Of a DNA stretch of 64,000 nucleotides, positions 47,634-60,846 are shown in pieces. The stretch is taken from NCBI RefSeq assembly GCF_947488135.1, contig NZ_CANKYW010000004.1, forward strand, positions 186,001 through 250,000, read 5' to 3'. Every line of letters begins with the position of its first letter. Position 1 is the stretch's first letter. The position numbers were made by a program, and so were the translations under genes. The stretch comes from an uncultured Marivita sp. Its GTDB lineage: Bacteria > Pseudomonadota > Alphaproteobacteria > Rhodobacterales > Rhodobacteraceae. A model generated the notes under the pieces. The model did no database searches and was not told the DNA's origin. It was given only the letters and a program-made list of their open reading frames with translations.

Positions 47634-48920
47634 ATGTCTCGCTGGTCAGACAGCTTCGAAAGCCACCAAATTCACGAGACATTAACCACTCTTGAAAATT
47701 GGATGGAATTTGATGACATTGATCTTGACGCGGAACACGAAGTTGATCGGCGTAGATTTGTGAAGGTTTTGTCACTAATTAAAAGGGTGATCGACGGGCA
47801 AGATCCGGACCTTTCCTCGGACAGTCTAATCTCCAATCTAAACAATCAACTTCGACAAGCTCAGATTTGGAACCAGATTCAAAGCTATTCAACAAACAGA
47901 AAGCTTGGAAATCTGCGAAATGCAAATGAACATATAAATGATCTTCTGCCATTAATATATCAATTAGCATCATTTTCCTATGAACCCGATGTAGCACAAA
48001 ATATACGAGACTTAAACAAGAGTTATGAAAGATTTTGTGAAGCCGTTGACAAGAAGTCAAATAACTTCGAAAAACGTATCTCTTCAGCTGAAAATTCTGT
48101 TCAAAAACTAGAGCAGCAACTATCAGAAATTCAATCTCGTTTTGAGGCGCTATCGACTGACATAGAACAGACGTTAAGTGAATGGCAAAATGAGTTTACG
48201 AATGGCCAAACTACACGAGCAGAAGAGTTTTCTGCTAAGCAGATAGAACGAGATAAGTACTTTGACGCCGCTGTCCGTGACTGGAGAGACCAATCCGAAA
48301 AAGAAATTGACAGCATAACCGCCGAGCATCAATCGCTTCTCAAGCAGAGATTTGATAGCTTTTTGTCGGAAATTGATAAATTGCTCCTAATGGCCAGAAC
48401 AAAGCACCAAGATATACTTGAAATCCACGAACTTGTCGGAACTGATGGCGTTGCGGGAGGTTATAAGAGTAACGCGACCCAAGAACAAACCGCTGCGAAC
48501 ATTTGGCGACGAGTTGCGATGGGATCATTTATAGCTGCTGGCTTCTGGATTTTGCTCAAATACTATATGGGATTTGAACCAAACGCAGATGGTTCCTTCA
48601 ATTGGTCCGAAATAATCACAACGATGTCGTTAACTTTGGTTTTTCTGGGCATGGGCGGTTACGCAGCAAAGCAATCGAGCATTCATCGCGAGACTGAGCA
48701 ACATATGAGATGGTTTGCTTTAGAAGTTAAAGCGATTGACCCTTTCCTTTCCTCATTACCAGAGGACAAAAGGAACGAACTCAAGAACGAATTGACGCAG
48801 AAACTTTTTGGGCAAAACCGGGTGTCAAATAATAGCAACAGCAATAATATTGAACTTGGTGCGCTCAAGGTTGTTGCGGATGCCTTCCAATCAGTTTTGA
48901 AGGCTTCCGGCAAAGGCTAA
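47634..48920 (+). CDS. AT-rich orphan coiled-coil membrane protein
   Basis: This 428-residue protein has no family I can name. It shows a soluble helical N-terminal region (1-130), a long coiled coil with Glu/Gln/Ser-rich heptads (about 135-265), two membrane helices (about 292-312 and 326-347), and a C-terminal helical domain with RHETEQH-like RETEQHMRWFALEVKAIDPFL and SLPEDKRNELKNELTQKLFG, then an Asn/Ser linker. Base use is unlike the neighbours: sampled 60-base rows count 43, 32 and 52% GC against 70% in the preceding gene. It has a CAAGGAAGAA ribosome-binding site. It appears horizontally acquired; a membrane-sensing or defence role is only a guess. Confidence 0.85.
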   Translation: MSRWSDSFESHQIHETLTTLENWMEFDDIDLDAEHEVDRRRFVKVLSLIKRVIDGQDPDLSSDSLISNLNNQLRQAQIWNQIQSYSTNRKLGNLRNANEHINDLLPLIYQLASFSYEPDVAQNIRDLNKSYERFCEAVDKKSNNFEKRISSAENSVQKLEQQLSEIQSRFEALSTDIEQTLSEWQNEFTNGQTTRAEEFSAKQIERDKYFDAAVRDWRDQSEKEIDSITAEHQSLLKQRFDSFLSEIDKLLLMARTKHQDILEIHELVGTDGVAGGYKSNATQEQTAANIWRRVAMGSFIAAGFWILLKYYMGFEPNADGSFNWSEIITTMSLTLVFLGMGGYAAKQSSIHRETEQHMRWFALEVKAIDPFLSSLPEDKRNELKNELTQKLFGQNRVSNNSNSNNIELGALKVVADAFQSVLKASGKG

Positions 48921-48934
48921 AAGCCAATGCTTTC

Positions 48935-49047
48935 GTGATCTCACGAACCGCCCACACAAAAAAAGGTGCGCACCGAAGGACGCACCCTAATCTCACGCCG
49001 TCGACATAAGCAGCGTCTTGCCGCGCCATTCTGGGTCATGCCCCGCC
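48935..49047. repeat. Decayed duplicate of the dehydrogenase 3' end and terminator (copy A)
   Basis: This stretch repeats, imperfectly, 49157-49283. It contains a CGTGATCTCACG palindrome, a minus-strand terminator (GGTGCG/CGCACC, 48965-48986, with a run of seven A at 48958-48964), and then the last codons of the dehydrogenase gene on the minus strand. Confidence 0.8.
48993..49043 (-). pseudogene. Remnant of the NAD(P)-binding protein C-terminus
   Basis: On the minus strand the codons read DPEWRGKTLLMSTA then stop, 11 of 14 residues identical to the C-terminus (DPEWRGKTLRMASA) of the intact gene at 49230-49826. Nothing upstream of it continues the similarity beyond a few residues, so it is a broken fragment, perhaps what is left of a tandem gene copy. 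Confidence 0.75.
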
Positions 49048-49147
49048 GTCGCGCAGTGGCGGCGACGCGTCCGCCCGCCCCATGGCGGGCGCGTTCCGCG
49101 CCCACCCGGTCGGACGCTTGCTCTGTGATCGGATGTGGTGACAACGC

Positions 49148-49210
49148 GTAGGGTGCGTGATTTCACGCACCTTCCCAACAAAAAAGGTGCGTGCCGAGCA
49201 CGCACCCTAC
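49148..49210. repeat. REP-like doublet of palindromes
   Basis: Two hairpins built on GGTGCGTG/CACGCACC stand side by side: 49152-49171 (GGTGCGTGA/TCACGCACC) and 49186-49206 (GGTGCGTGC/GCACGCACC). The outer GTAGGGTGCGTG and CACGCACCCTAC are mutually inverted, so the whole block can also fold as one. The pattern resembles repetitive extragenic palindromes; copy number elsewhere is unknown. Confidence 0.6.
49180..49206 (-). terminator. Terminator of the NAD(P)-binding protein gene
   Basis: Read on the minus strand, a 9-bp stem (GGTGCGTGC/GCACGCACC, loop of three) is followed by six T. It lies 24 bases after the stop of the gene at 49230-49826. Confidence 0.85.
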
Positions 49211-49229
49211 GGTCTCACCTAAACGACAT

Positions 49230-49826
49230 TTACGCCGACGCCATCCGCAGCGTCTTGCCACGCCATTCCGGGTCATCCACCGCCTGCGCCAGCACATAGG
49301 CGACGTCGCCCCGGGCGGCCTCGCCCTGCACATCTACGGCATCGCCATAGACGATGTCGCGGGTGCCGTCCTCTTCGGTCAGGGCCACGGGCCGCAGGAT
49401 GGCGAAGTCCAGACCGGAGGCCTTGAGGTGTTCGTCCGCCTTGTGCTTGGCCATCAGGTACGGGCCCAGCTTGCTGTCGGGGTCCGGGTCGCCCGCACCG
49501 ACGGTGCTGAGCATGACGAAGCGCGACACGCCCGCCTCTTTCGCAAGATCGACCAGCCGCTTGGCGCCGTCGCGGTCGACCTTCTCGGTCATGTCCTGCC
49601 CGGTGTCGGGCCCCGACCCGGCGGCGAAGACCACCACGTCGCAGCCATCGCAAACACCCGGTTGCAGGTCGGTCAGATCGCCCTTGCGCAGCTCGACCCC
49701 GTTGGGAAGGTCCGATGTGTCAGAGCTGTCGCGCACCAGCGCGATCGGCTGATGGCCGTTGGCCAGTAGGTCTTGGGTCAGGCGCAATCCGGTTTTGCCG
49801 GTGGCCCCGGCGACGAGAATACTCAT
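49230..49826 (-). CDS. NAD(P)-binding atypical short-chain dehydrogenase
   Basis: The 198-residue protein has an N-terminal Rossmann fold (ILVAGATGKTGLRLTQDLL) and VVFAAGSG and FVMLSTVGAGDPD strands of the NAD(P)H-binding SDR_a5/YwnB-like group, several members of which are redox sensors rather than enzymes. The classical YxxxK pair appears only as YLMAK. A GGACA-type ribosome-binding site precedes the ATG. A broken duplicate of its 3' end lies at 48993. Confidence 0.85.
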   Translation of the reverse strand: MSILVAGATGKTGLRLTQDLLANGHQPIALVRDSSDTSDLPNGVELRKGDLTDLQPGVCDGCDVVVFAAGSGPDTGQDMTEKVDRDGAKRLVDLAKEAGVSRFVMLSTVGAGDPDPDSKLGPYLMAKHKADEHLKASGLDFAILRPVALTEEDGTRDIVYGDAVDVQGEAARGDVAYVLAQAVDDPEWRGKTLRMASA

Positions 49827-49893
49827 GTCGTGTCCTTTCGAGAAATCTGTGAGTGCAGCGCGGCCCGAAGGCGCGCCGCGTGAATGAGGGAGG

Positions 49894-51270
49894 TCAGGGA
49901 CGGAAGATCGCCTTCACGTTGACGAATTCCTTCATCCCGAACCCGCCATGTTCGCGGCCGTAGCCCGAGTCCTTGACCCCGCCGAACGGCATGTTGGGGT
50001 CGGCCGCGCCGAAGCTGTTGATGCGCACCATACCGGTGTCGAAGTGATCGCGGGCCAGTTTGACCGCGTGGTCCTCGTCCTTGCAGAAGATGCCGCCGCC
50101 CAAGCCGTAGCGACTGTCATTGGCGATCCGCATCGCGTCTTCGTCATCCTTGGCGCGGATGACCGAGGCGACGGGGCCGAAGATCTCGTCGTCATAGGCG
50201 GGCATTCCCGGCTTGCAGTCGCCGAGAACGGTCGCCGGGTAGAAATATCCCGTTTGATCCGTCGGGTTGCCCCCGCAAAGCAGCGTTGCCCCGTTGTCGA
50301 GGCTTTTCTTCACCTGCTCGGCCACGGTGTCGAACTGGTCCTTGCTGGAGAGCGGTCCGAGCTTGGTGTCCTCGTCCATCGGATCGCCGGTCTTGATGGC
50401 GTCCATCTGCTCCACGAAGGCTGACACGAAGGCGTCATACACCTTGTCCGTCACGACGAACCGTTTCGCCGAGACGCAGGTTTCGCCATTGTTGAAAAGC
50501 CGCCCCATGACGCAGGTTTTCACCGCCAATTCGATGTCCGCGTCCTCGAGCACGAGATGCGCATCATTGGACCCCAGTTCGAGAACGGTTTTCTTGAGGT
50601 GCTTGCTGGCGAGCGAGCCGATATGGCTCCCTGCCCCGTCGCTGCCGGTCATGGTCACGCCGCGCACCAAGTCGTGCGTGATGATCTCGTCGGAGGTGTC
50701 GTGGTCGATCACGACAACCTGGAACAAATCCTCGGGCAATCCGGCCTCGATACAAATCTCCCGCAGCTTGAGCCCGCTACCGGTGCAGATGGAGGCGTGC
50801 TTCAAGACACACCCGTTGCCTGCCATGAGATTGGCCGCCAGCACGCGGACCGGTTGATAGAGCGGAAAGTTCCAGGGCTGAATGCTGTAGATCACGCCGA
50901 TCGGGCTGTACGTCACCAGACCGCGCTTCTCGCCGCCCGCATGGGTGCGGGTTTCATCGGCCAGTTCTTCGGGGCCGTGCTCGGCGGTGTATTCGAAGAT
51001 TTGCGCGCAAAGCTCCACTTCGGTCTTGCCGTCGCGGTAAAGCTTGCCGACCTCTTTGGTCATCAGTTCGGCCAGCGCGTCGGCGTGGGTCCGCAGGGCG
51101 TCGGCGATCTTGGTCAGATAGGGCGCGCGTTCTTCGTGGGTCTTGGTGCGCCAGTCGAGAAATGCGGCATGGCACGCCTCGACCTTTTTGATCGCGGTGG
51201 CTTTGTCCATCACCTCGTAGGTGGCGATGGGCGTTTCGTTGGCGGGGTTGATCGTTTCTATTTTCGACAT
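49894..51270 (-). CDS. NAD(P)-dependent aldehyde dehydrogenase (succinate-semialdehyde type)
   Basis: The 458-residue enzyme oxidises an aldehyde to the acid. The catalytic Cys lies in FNNGETCVSAKRFVV, the general-base Glu in LELGSND, and GVIYSIQPWNFPLYQP is the cofactor-binding stretch. LELGSND in place of LELGGK is a feature of the short succinate-semialdehyde dehydrogenase-like (YneI/Sad) group. It starts 68 bases upstream of the NAD(P)-binding protein gene's ATG and may be co-transcribed with it. The substrate is inferred. Confidence 0.9.
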   Translation of the reverse strand: MSKIETINPANETPIATYEVMDKATAIKKVEACHAAFLDWRTKTHEERAPYLTKIADALRTHADALAELMTKEVGKLYRDGKTEVELCAQIFEYTAEHGPEELADETRTHAGGEKRGLVTYSPIGVIYSIQPWNFPLYQPVRVLAANLMAGNGCVLKHASICTGSGLKLREICIEAGLPEDLFQVVVIDHDTSDEIITHDLVRGVTMTGSDGAGSHIGSLASKHLKKTVLELGSNDAHLVLEDADIELAVKTCVMGRLFNNGETCVSAKRFVVTDKVYDAFVSAFVEQMDAIKTGDPMDEDTKLGPLSSKDQFDTVAEQVKKSLDNGATLLCGGNPTDQTGYFYPATVLGDCKPGMPAYDDEIFGPVASVIRAKDDEDAMRIANDSRYGLGGGIFCKDEDHAVKLARDHFDTGMVRINSFGAADPNMPFGGVKDSGYGREHGGFGMKEFVNVKAIFRP

Positions 51271-51452
51271 GCTGACCTCAAAATCCGGTGTGGGTTTCCT
51301 TGGTCGGCCAACGTGTGGCCTGTCGCTTTGTTCCGCCTTGGTCGCGTCAGGTCAGCGTGAACGCGCCGCATGTTGCGGGATGGGCCGTCACCACCGCACG
51401 CAAAGCGATCTTGACGCAGCACAGAGCGGCGCGTATCCCGTCGCCTCAGAGC

Positions 51453-51526
51453 GCGGGTATGGTGAAAAGGTATCACGCGAGCTTCCCAAGCTTAAGTTAC
51501 GGGTTCGATTCCCGTTACCCGCTCCA
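51453..51526 (+). tRNA. tRNA-Gly (CCC anticodon)
   Basis: A 74-base cloverleaf is visible. The acceptor stem GCGGGTA (51453-51459) pairs with TACCCGC (51516-51522), followed by discriminator T and encoded CCA. The anticodon loop is TTCCCAA between CGAGC and GCTT, giving anticodon CCC, and the T-arm has GGGTTCGATTCCC. It ends 11 bases before the converging BCCT gene's stop. Confidence 0.93.
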
Positions 51527-51537
51527 AACGCACCGCA

Positions 51538-53184
51538 TCACGATTTCGACTCCGAAGACGCGCTTGTTTCTGAATGGAACCCCTCCAACTCCGGACGGGT
51601 GCCGATTGTCACGTGGTCGATCTCCTCGAGCGTGAAGCCACGGATCAAGGAAGGGATCATCATCGAGACTAGCACGAAGATCGGAAGCCCCACCACCGTA
51701 ATCACCTGTTGCAGCGCGGTCAGACCGGCTTCTCCGGCCAAGATGATGAGCATCGCGGCAACCAGCCCTTCGGCCGCCCCCCAAAAGACGCGTTGCCGCA
51801 CCGGGCCAGGGGCGGCGTTGCCGGTACAGAGCATGTCCACGACGAGCGACGCGGAGTCCGAAGAGGTGGCGAAGAAGATCGCGACGATGACCACCGCGAA
51901 GCCCTGCACGAGTTCGGTCAGGGGCAGGTTCTCGAAAAAGGCGAACATGGCCAGCGGCACGCTTTCCGCCACCGCTGCGCTGATCTGACCGGCCTGATCG
52001 CCCATCGCCGCCCGCGCGGCTGTGCCCAAACCATCGAACTCCATCGCCTGCCAGCCGAAGATCGAGAACCAGATGAGCGTGAACAAGGACGGCGCGAGAA
52101 GCACGCCGAAGACGAATCCCCGGATCGTGCGACCCCGCGAAATGCGCGCGACAAACAGACCGATGAAGGGCGACCACGTGACGGTCCAGGCCCAGTAGAA
52201 CACGGTCCACGACCCCTGCCAGCCCCAGTCGTCGGTGTTGGGCGTTTCGTCGGCAAGCATGTCGTTCCAGAACGCGAGACGTGGCAGATTGTTGAAATAG
52301 AGCCCGAAGGTTTCGACGATCCCGCGCAGCAAAAAGAGCGTCGAACCGCAGACCAGGACAAAGATCATGAGACCGACCGCCATGCCGATGTTGAGGTTCG
52401 ACAGCACCCTCACCCCCTTGTCGAGACCGACCACGATCGACACGATGGCGACCCCGGTCAGCACGGCGAGGATCATGACCTGCACAGTGGCGCCGTCCCC
52501 GGTGGCAAAAAGCGCGTCGAGACCGGCAGCGATCTGGCTCGACCCAAGGCCCAAGGACACGGCGACACCGAAAAGCGTGCCCAAGATCGCGGCGATGTCG
52601 ATGGCCTTTCCGAAGGGGCCGTGGATGCCCTCTCGCAGCAGCGGATAGAAGACCGAGGACACCCGCACGGGCAGCTCATAGCGGTTGATGAAATAGGCAA
52701 AGGCCAAGCCGGGCAGTGTAAAGATCGTCCAGGTGTGCAGGCCGAGGTGATAGATCGCGATCGACATCGCGTCGCGCGCGGCTTCCTGCGTGTAGGGCTC
52801 AACGCCGGGAAGCGGCGGGTTGGCAAAATGCGAAATCGGTTCCGCAACGCCCCAGAACATCAGCACGGTCCCGATCCCGCCCGCGAAGAGCATGGTGAAC
52901 CAGCTCAGGTTCGAATATTCCGGCCGCGATCCTTTCGCTCCGAGCCGGATGTGACCATGCCGCGAGGCAGCGGCCCAGATCAGAAACCCCAGCCAGACAT
53001 TGACGCCAAGGATGAAAAACCAGCCCAGATTGACCACGATCCAAGACCGCCCGACGGCGAAGGCGTCGCCGATGGGTTCGGGAAACAGAACCAGCGCGAT
53101 GACGAAGACGATGGTGAAACCGGCAGAGGCGAAGAAAATGGTCGGATCGGTTTTCAGACCCAAGCGGCGCGCGAGATTTTCCAT
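51538..53184 (-). CDS. BCCT family betaine/choline/carnitine transporter
   Basis: This 548-residue transporter has 12 membrane helices and the BCCT signature: the GIGTVLMFWGVAEPISHF stretch in TM4 and WTVFYWAWTVTWSPFIGLFVARISRGRTIRGF. The Trp-rich segment contributes the aromatic box for quaternary amines in BetP. Solute could be glycine betaine, choline, carnitine or DMSP. The N-terminus is short (about 15 residues) and the C-terminus acidic, without BetP's long basic osmosensor tail. Confidence 0.92.
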   Translation of the reverse strand: MENLARRLGLKTDPTIFFASAGFTIVFVIALVLFPEPIGDAFAVGRSWIVVNLGWFFILGVNVWLGFLIWAAASRHGHIRLGAKGSRPEYSNLSWFTMLFAGGIGTVLMFWGVAEPISHFANPPLPGVEPYTQEAARDAMSIAIYHLGLHTWTIFTLPGLAFAYFINRYELPVRVSSVFYPLLREGIHGPFGKAIDIAAILGTLFGVAVSLGLGSSQIAAGLDALFATGDGATVQVMILAVLTGVAIVSIVVGLDKGVRVLSNLNIGMAVGLMIFVLVCGSTLFLLRGIVETFGLYFNNLPRLAFWNDMLADETPNTDDWGWQGSWTVFYWAWTVTWSPFIGLFVARISRGRTIRGFVFGVLLAPSLFTLIWFSIFGWQAMEFDGLGTAARAAMGDQAGQISAAVAESVPLAMFAFFENLPLTELVQGFAVVIVAIFFATSSDSASLVVDMLCTGNAAPGPVRQRVFWGAAEGLVAAMLIILAGEAGLTALQQVITVVGLPIFVLVSMMIPSLIRGFTLEEIDHVTIGTRPELEGFHSETSASSESKS

Positions 53185-53284
53185 CTAAAACCCTGTAAAC
53201 AAGAAATTTGATGGAAAACGCCCGTCGCACGCGAAACGTTCCTGCATCGCTGCCCGGCATGATTGTTTCGAGGACTGGATCGGA

Positions 53285-58426
<5,142 letters not shown>

Positions 58427-58557
58427 CGGTGCGTCGCTTATGGTGATCTATCCGTAGTGACAGATCGGCGGAACCTTGCTATGTTCTGTGACAACCGGCG
58501 GAACAGCCGGATCCCTGAGGCATCCGTAGAACGAAGCGGCACAGAAAGAGCAGACAC

Positions 58558-59115
58558 ATGACATCCCTGACACGACGCGAGCTGACACTGGCTTTGGGCG
58601 GCACATTCCTTTTGGCGGCCTGTAACAACGGGGTCGGAGGCAATGGCGGCGCGCGGATCGATGCGCGGGTCGACGCGACCCTGGCCGAAATGTATCGCCG
58701 GTTCCCCGGCACCCAGAACCTCGCAGCGAATGCCAACGGCATTCTGGTCATGCCGCTCGTGACCGAAGCAGGCCTTGGTCTTGGCGGTGCGTTCGGACGC
58801 GGCGCCCTGCGCGTGGGCGGTATCACGGTGGACTACTATTCCACGACCAAGGCGAGCGCGGGCATCCAGATCGGGGCGCAGCAATATGCCCATGTTCTGT
58901 TCTTCATGACCGAGAATGCGCTGATGAACTTCCGTCGCTCCCCGGGTTGGGCCGCGGGTGCGAATATCGAATACGCAATCCCGGAAGGCGGCGAGACCAT
59001 CGCGGCCGAGACCACCACATCGCTGGCGCCGGTGATCGCGGTGATCTTCGGCCAAGCCGGTCTGCGCCTGGGCGCGACACTGGAAGGCGTGAAATACACG
59101 CGGATCATTCCCTGA
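58558..59115 (+). CDS. SYLF/Ysc84-domain lipoprotein
   Basis: The 185-residue protein has a Tat-like or Sec leader (RRELTLALGGTFLLAAC) ending in the lipobox LAAC (Cys22), so it is lipid-anchored. The rest is a SYLF-like lipid-binding domain, with GILVMPLVTEAGLGLGGAFGRG and the YYSTTKASAGIQIGAQ and FMTENALMNF stretches. Ysc84-type proteins bind phosphoinositides in eukaryotes; in bacteria the role is unknown. It follows hemB at 131 bases. Confidence 0.88.
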   Translation: MTSLTRRELTLALGGTFLLAACNNGVGGNGGARIDARVDATLAEMYRRFPGTQNLAANANGILVMPLVTEAGLGLGGAFGRGALRVGGITVDYYSTTKASAGIQIGAQQYAHVLFFMTENALMNFRRSPGWAAGANIEYAIPEGGETIAAETTTSLAPVIAVIFGQAGLRLGATLEGVKYTRIIP

Positions 59116-59127
59116 CCCATGCAGCCT

Positions 59128-59274
59128 GGGGGCGCTGCCCCCGTCGCCCAAGGGCGACTCCCCCGAGGTATTTGTCGCCCAAAGAAGCCAACGCGCGCGT
59201 CTTTGGGGTTTCTTTGGGCAGAAAATACCTTCGGGGGTGAGGCGCGGAACGCGCCGAGGGGGCAGACAGCCCCC
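59128..59274. repeat. Rhodobacterales-type intergenic inverted repeat
   Basis: A long imperfect inverted repeat has its left arm at 59160-59189 and right arm at 59207-59237 (pairing CCCCCGAGGTATTT...CCCAAAGAA with TTCTTTGGG...AAATACCTTCGGGGG). It is flanked by smaller hairpins: GGGGGC/GCCCCC at 59128-59142 and again at 59258-59274, TCGCCC/GGGCGA at 59144-59157, and GGCGCG/CGCGCC at 59241-59255. It fills the space between two converging genes and may serve as a bidirectional terminator. The GAGGTATTT core resembles a dispersed repeat I recall from roseobacter genomes. Confidence 0.75.
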
Positions 59275-59282
59275 TTACCCGG

Positions 59283-59906
59283 TCAACCAGCCATCGCTGC
59301 GGTCAAATCCCTGAGCGCTGCTACCGGATCCTCTGTCCGCCAGATCTCTTCCCCGATGCCGAAGAAATCGGTGGTCGGGGTCAGGGTTCGGACGACTTCG
59401 GCGTCCAACCCGCCCTCGGCCACAACCGGGATCTCGATCATCTCGGACCACCACTGGAACAGCTCTGCCTCGGCGCGGGATCCGTCGCCCAGGGCGGTTT
59501 CGCCCACCGGCCCGAAGCTGACATAGTCGGCGCCCGCCTCGCCCGCGGTCATGCCGTCATGGCGCAGCTGGCCGCAATAGGCCCCCACGATGGCATCGGC
59601 CCCTAGTTCCTTGCGCGCCATGCGGACCGAGCGCGCGCCGTCGGTCAGGTGCACCCCGTCGAGACCCAGGCGCTGGGCCAGAACCACGTGGGTGTCGATC
59701 ACCAATGCCACGTCGAACCGGTGCGCCACCTCACGCACGGCGTCGGCGGCGCGCAAGATCAGGTCTTCGTCGCGGGTGGCCAGCGAAAGACGGATGCAAG
59801 CGATGTCGGTCGCGTCGAGAACGCGCGCCAGATCGGTGGGGAAATGGCTGAGTTCGATCTCGGGTGGTGTGATCAGGTAGATCTGCGGCTGCTCTGCGTC
59901 GGACAT
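59283..59906 (-). CDS. ThiE-like (thiamine phosphate synthase fold) protein
   Basis: The 207-residue protein has the TIM-barrel layout of thiamine phosphate synthase (GLDGVHLTDG, ADAIVGAYCGQLRHDGMTAGEAGADYVSFGPV). However, the usual first-strand motif with Arg and Lys (LRxK) reads CIRLSLAT, the ND of strand three is ID, and the TPTxTK pyrophosphate loop after GPV is absent. It may be a ThiE paralogue with another role or a non-canonical enzyme. Converges with the SYLF gene. Confidence 0.75.
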   Translation of the reverse strand: MSDAEQPQIYLITPPEIELSHFPTDLARVLDATDIACIRLSLATRDEDLILRAADAVREVAHRFDVALVIDTHVVLAQRLGLDGVHLTDGARSVRMARKELGADAIVGAYCGQLRHDGMTAGEAGADYVSFGPVGETALGDGSRAEAELFQWWSEMIEIPVVAEGGLDAEVVRTLTPTTDFFGIGEEIWRTEDPVAALRDLTAAMAG

Positions 59907-60039
59907 CTTCGGCCCCTTCCGTGGTGGTCGCCACCCTATACCGTGATTTCATGCAGCGCGCCAAGGGCTTGCACCGCTTGCCCTTTGATCCAACCCACAA
60001 TAGTCAGGCGCGAGCCCTTGGATTTCCGGAGAGTCCCTC

Positions 60040-60783
60040 ATGCCAAGCGACACGCCACAGCCCGCTTTCGTTCTGGTACGCCCGCAGATGGGTGAGAATA
60101 TCGGGGCTGCTGCTCGTGCGATGCTGAACTTCGGGCTGGAGCGGATGCGGCTGGTGAGCCCACGCGACGGCTGGCCGAACCAGAAGGCTGTGGCGATGGC
60201 GTCGGGTGCCGGTCGTCTGCTCGATGATGCGGTTCTGGTGGAGCGCACGGTCGATGCGGTGGCGGATTGTTCCTATGTCTTTGCGACCACGGCGCGGCAG
60301 CGGGACATGACCAAACCGGTGATGACGCCCGAACGCGCGATGGAGGTGGCGCGGGAGAAGATCGCGGGCGGTCAAAAGGTGGCGGTGCTGTTCGGCCCGG
60401 AGCGCGCGGGGCTCGAGAACGACGATATCGCGCTGGCGAATGCCATCATCTCGGTCCCGGTGAACCCAGAGTTTCCGTCGCTCAATCTCGCTCAATGTGT
60501 GCTGCTGACGGGGTACGAGTGGCGACGCCAGACCGTGGATACCGCGCCCCAGATGACTGAGATGGCGGGCACCGATTGGGCCAACGCGATCGAGGTGGAC
60601 AAGCTGGCCGGTCATTACGAAGGCATGCTGGACGAGGCCGGGTTCTTTTTTCCGGCGACCAAGGCGGACCACATGAAACGCAACCTGCGCAACATGTGGA
60701 GCCGGATGCCGCTGACCCGCGCCGATGTGCAGATGCTGCACGGGATGCTGCGGCAAATGGTGCGCTGGAAGGACAAGGGCTAG
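60040..60783 (+). CDS. TrmJ-type tRNA 2'-O-methyltransferase
   Basis: The 247-residue SPOUT methyltransferase has motif 1 LVRPQMGENIGAAARAMLNFGL, motif 2 VLFGPERAGLENDDI and motif 3 IISVPVNPEFPSLNLAQCVLL, the trefoil-knot signature of the TrmJ/TrmH group. TrmJ methylates position 32 of several tRNAs. A C-terminal region of about 80 residues follows. The ribosome-binding site is GGAGAG. Confidence 0.9.
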   Translation: MPSDTPQPAFVLVRPQMGENIGAAARAMLNFGLERMRLVSPRDGWPNQKAVAMASGAGRLLDDAVLVERTVDAVADCSYVFATTARQRDMTKPVMTPERAMEVAREKIAGGQKVAVLFGPERAGLENDDIALANAIISVPVNPEFPSLNLAQCVLLTGYEWRRQTVDTAPQMTEMAGTDWANAIEVDKLAGHYEGMLDEAGFFFPATKADHMKRNLRNMWSRMPLTRADVQMLHGMLRQMVRWKDKG

Positions 60784-60846
60784 GCACGCGCCTTGAAGCG
60801 CCCCTGCCCCAAGCCTAGTGTCTCGGCCAAGAAGGAGACCCCGTGA

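Noticed and set aside
51453-51526. Integration site of a mobile element at tRNA-Gly
   Set aside because: No integrase, no repeated tRNA 3' end and no foreign-looking DNA next to it within the window.
51709-53211. Plus-strand open frame of about 500 codons opposite the BCCT transporter
   Set aside because: Extremely Asp/Arg/Glu-rich shadow of a membrane protein; not a real product.
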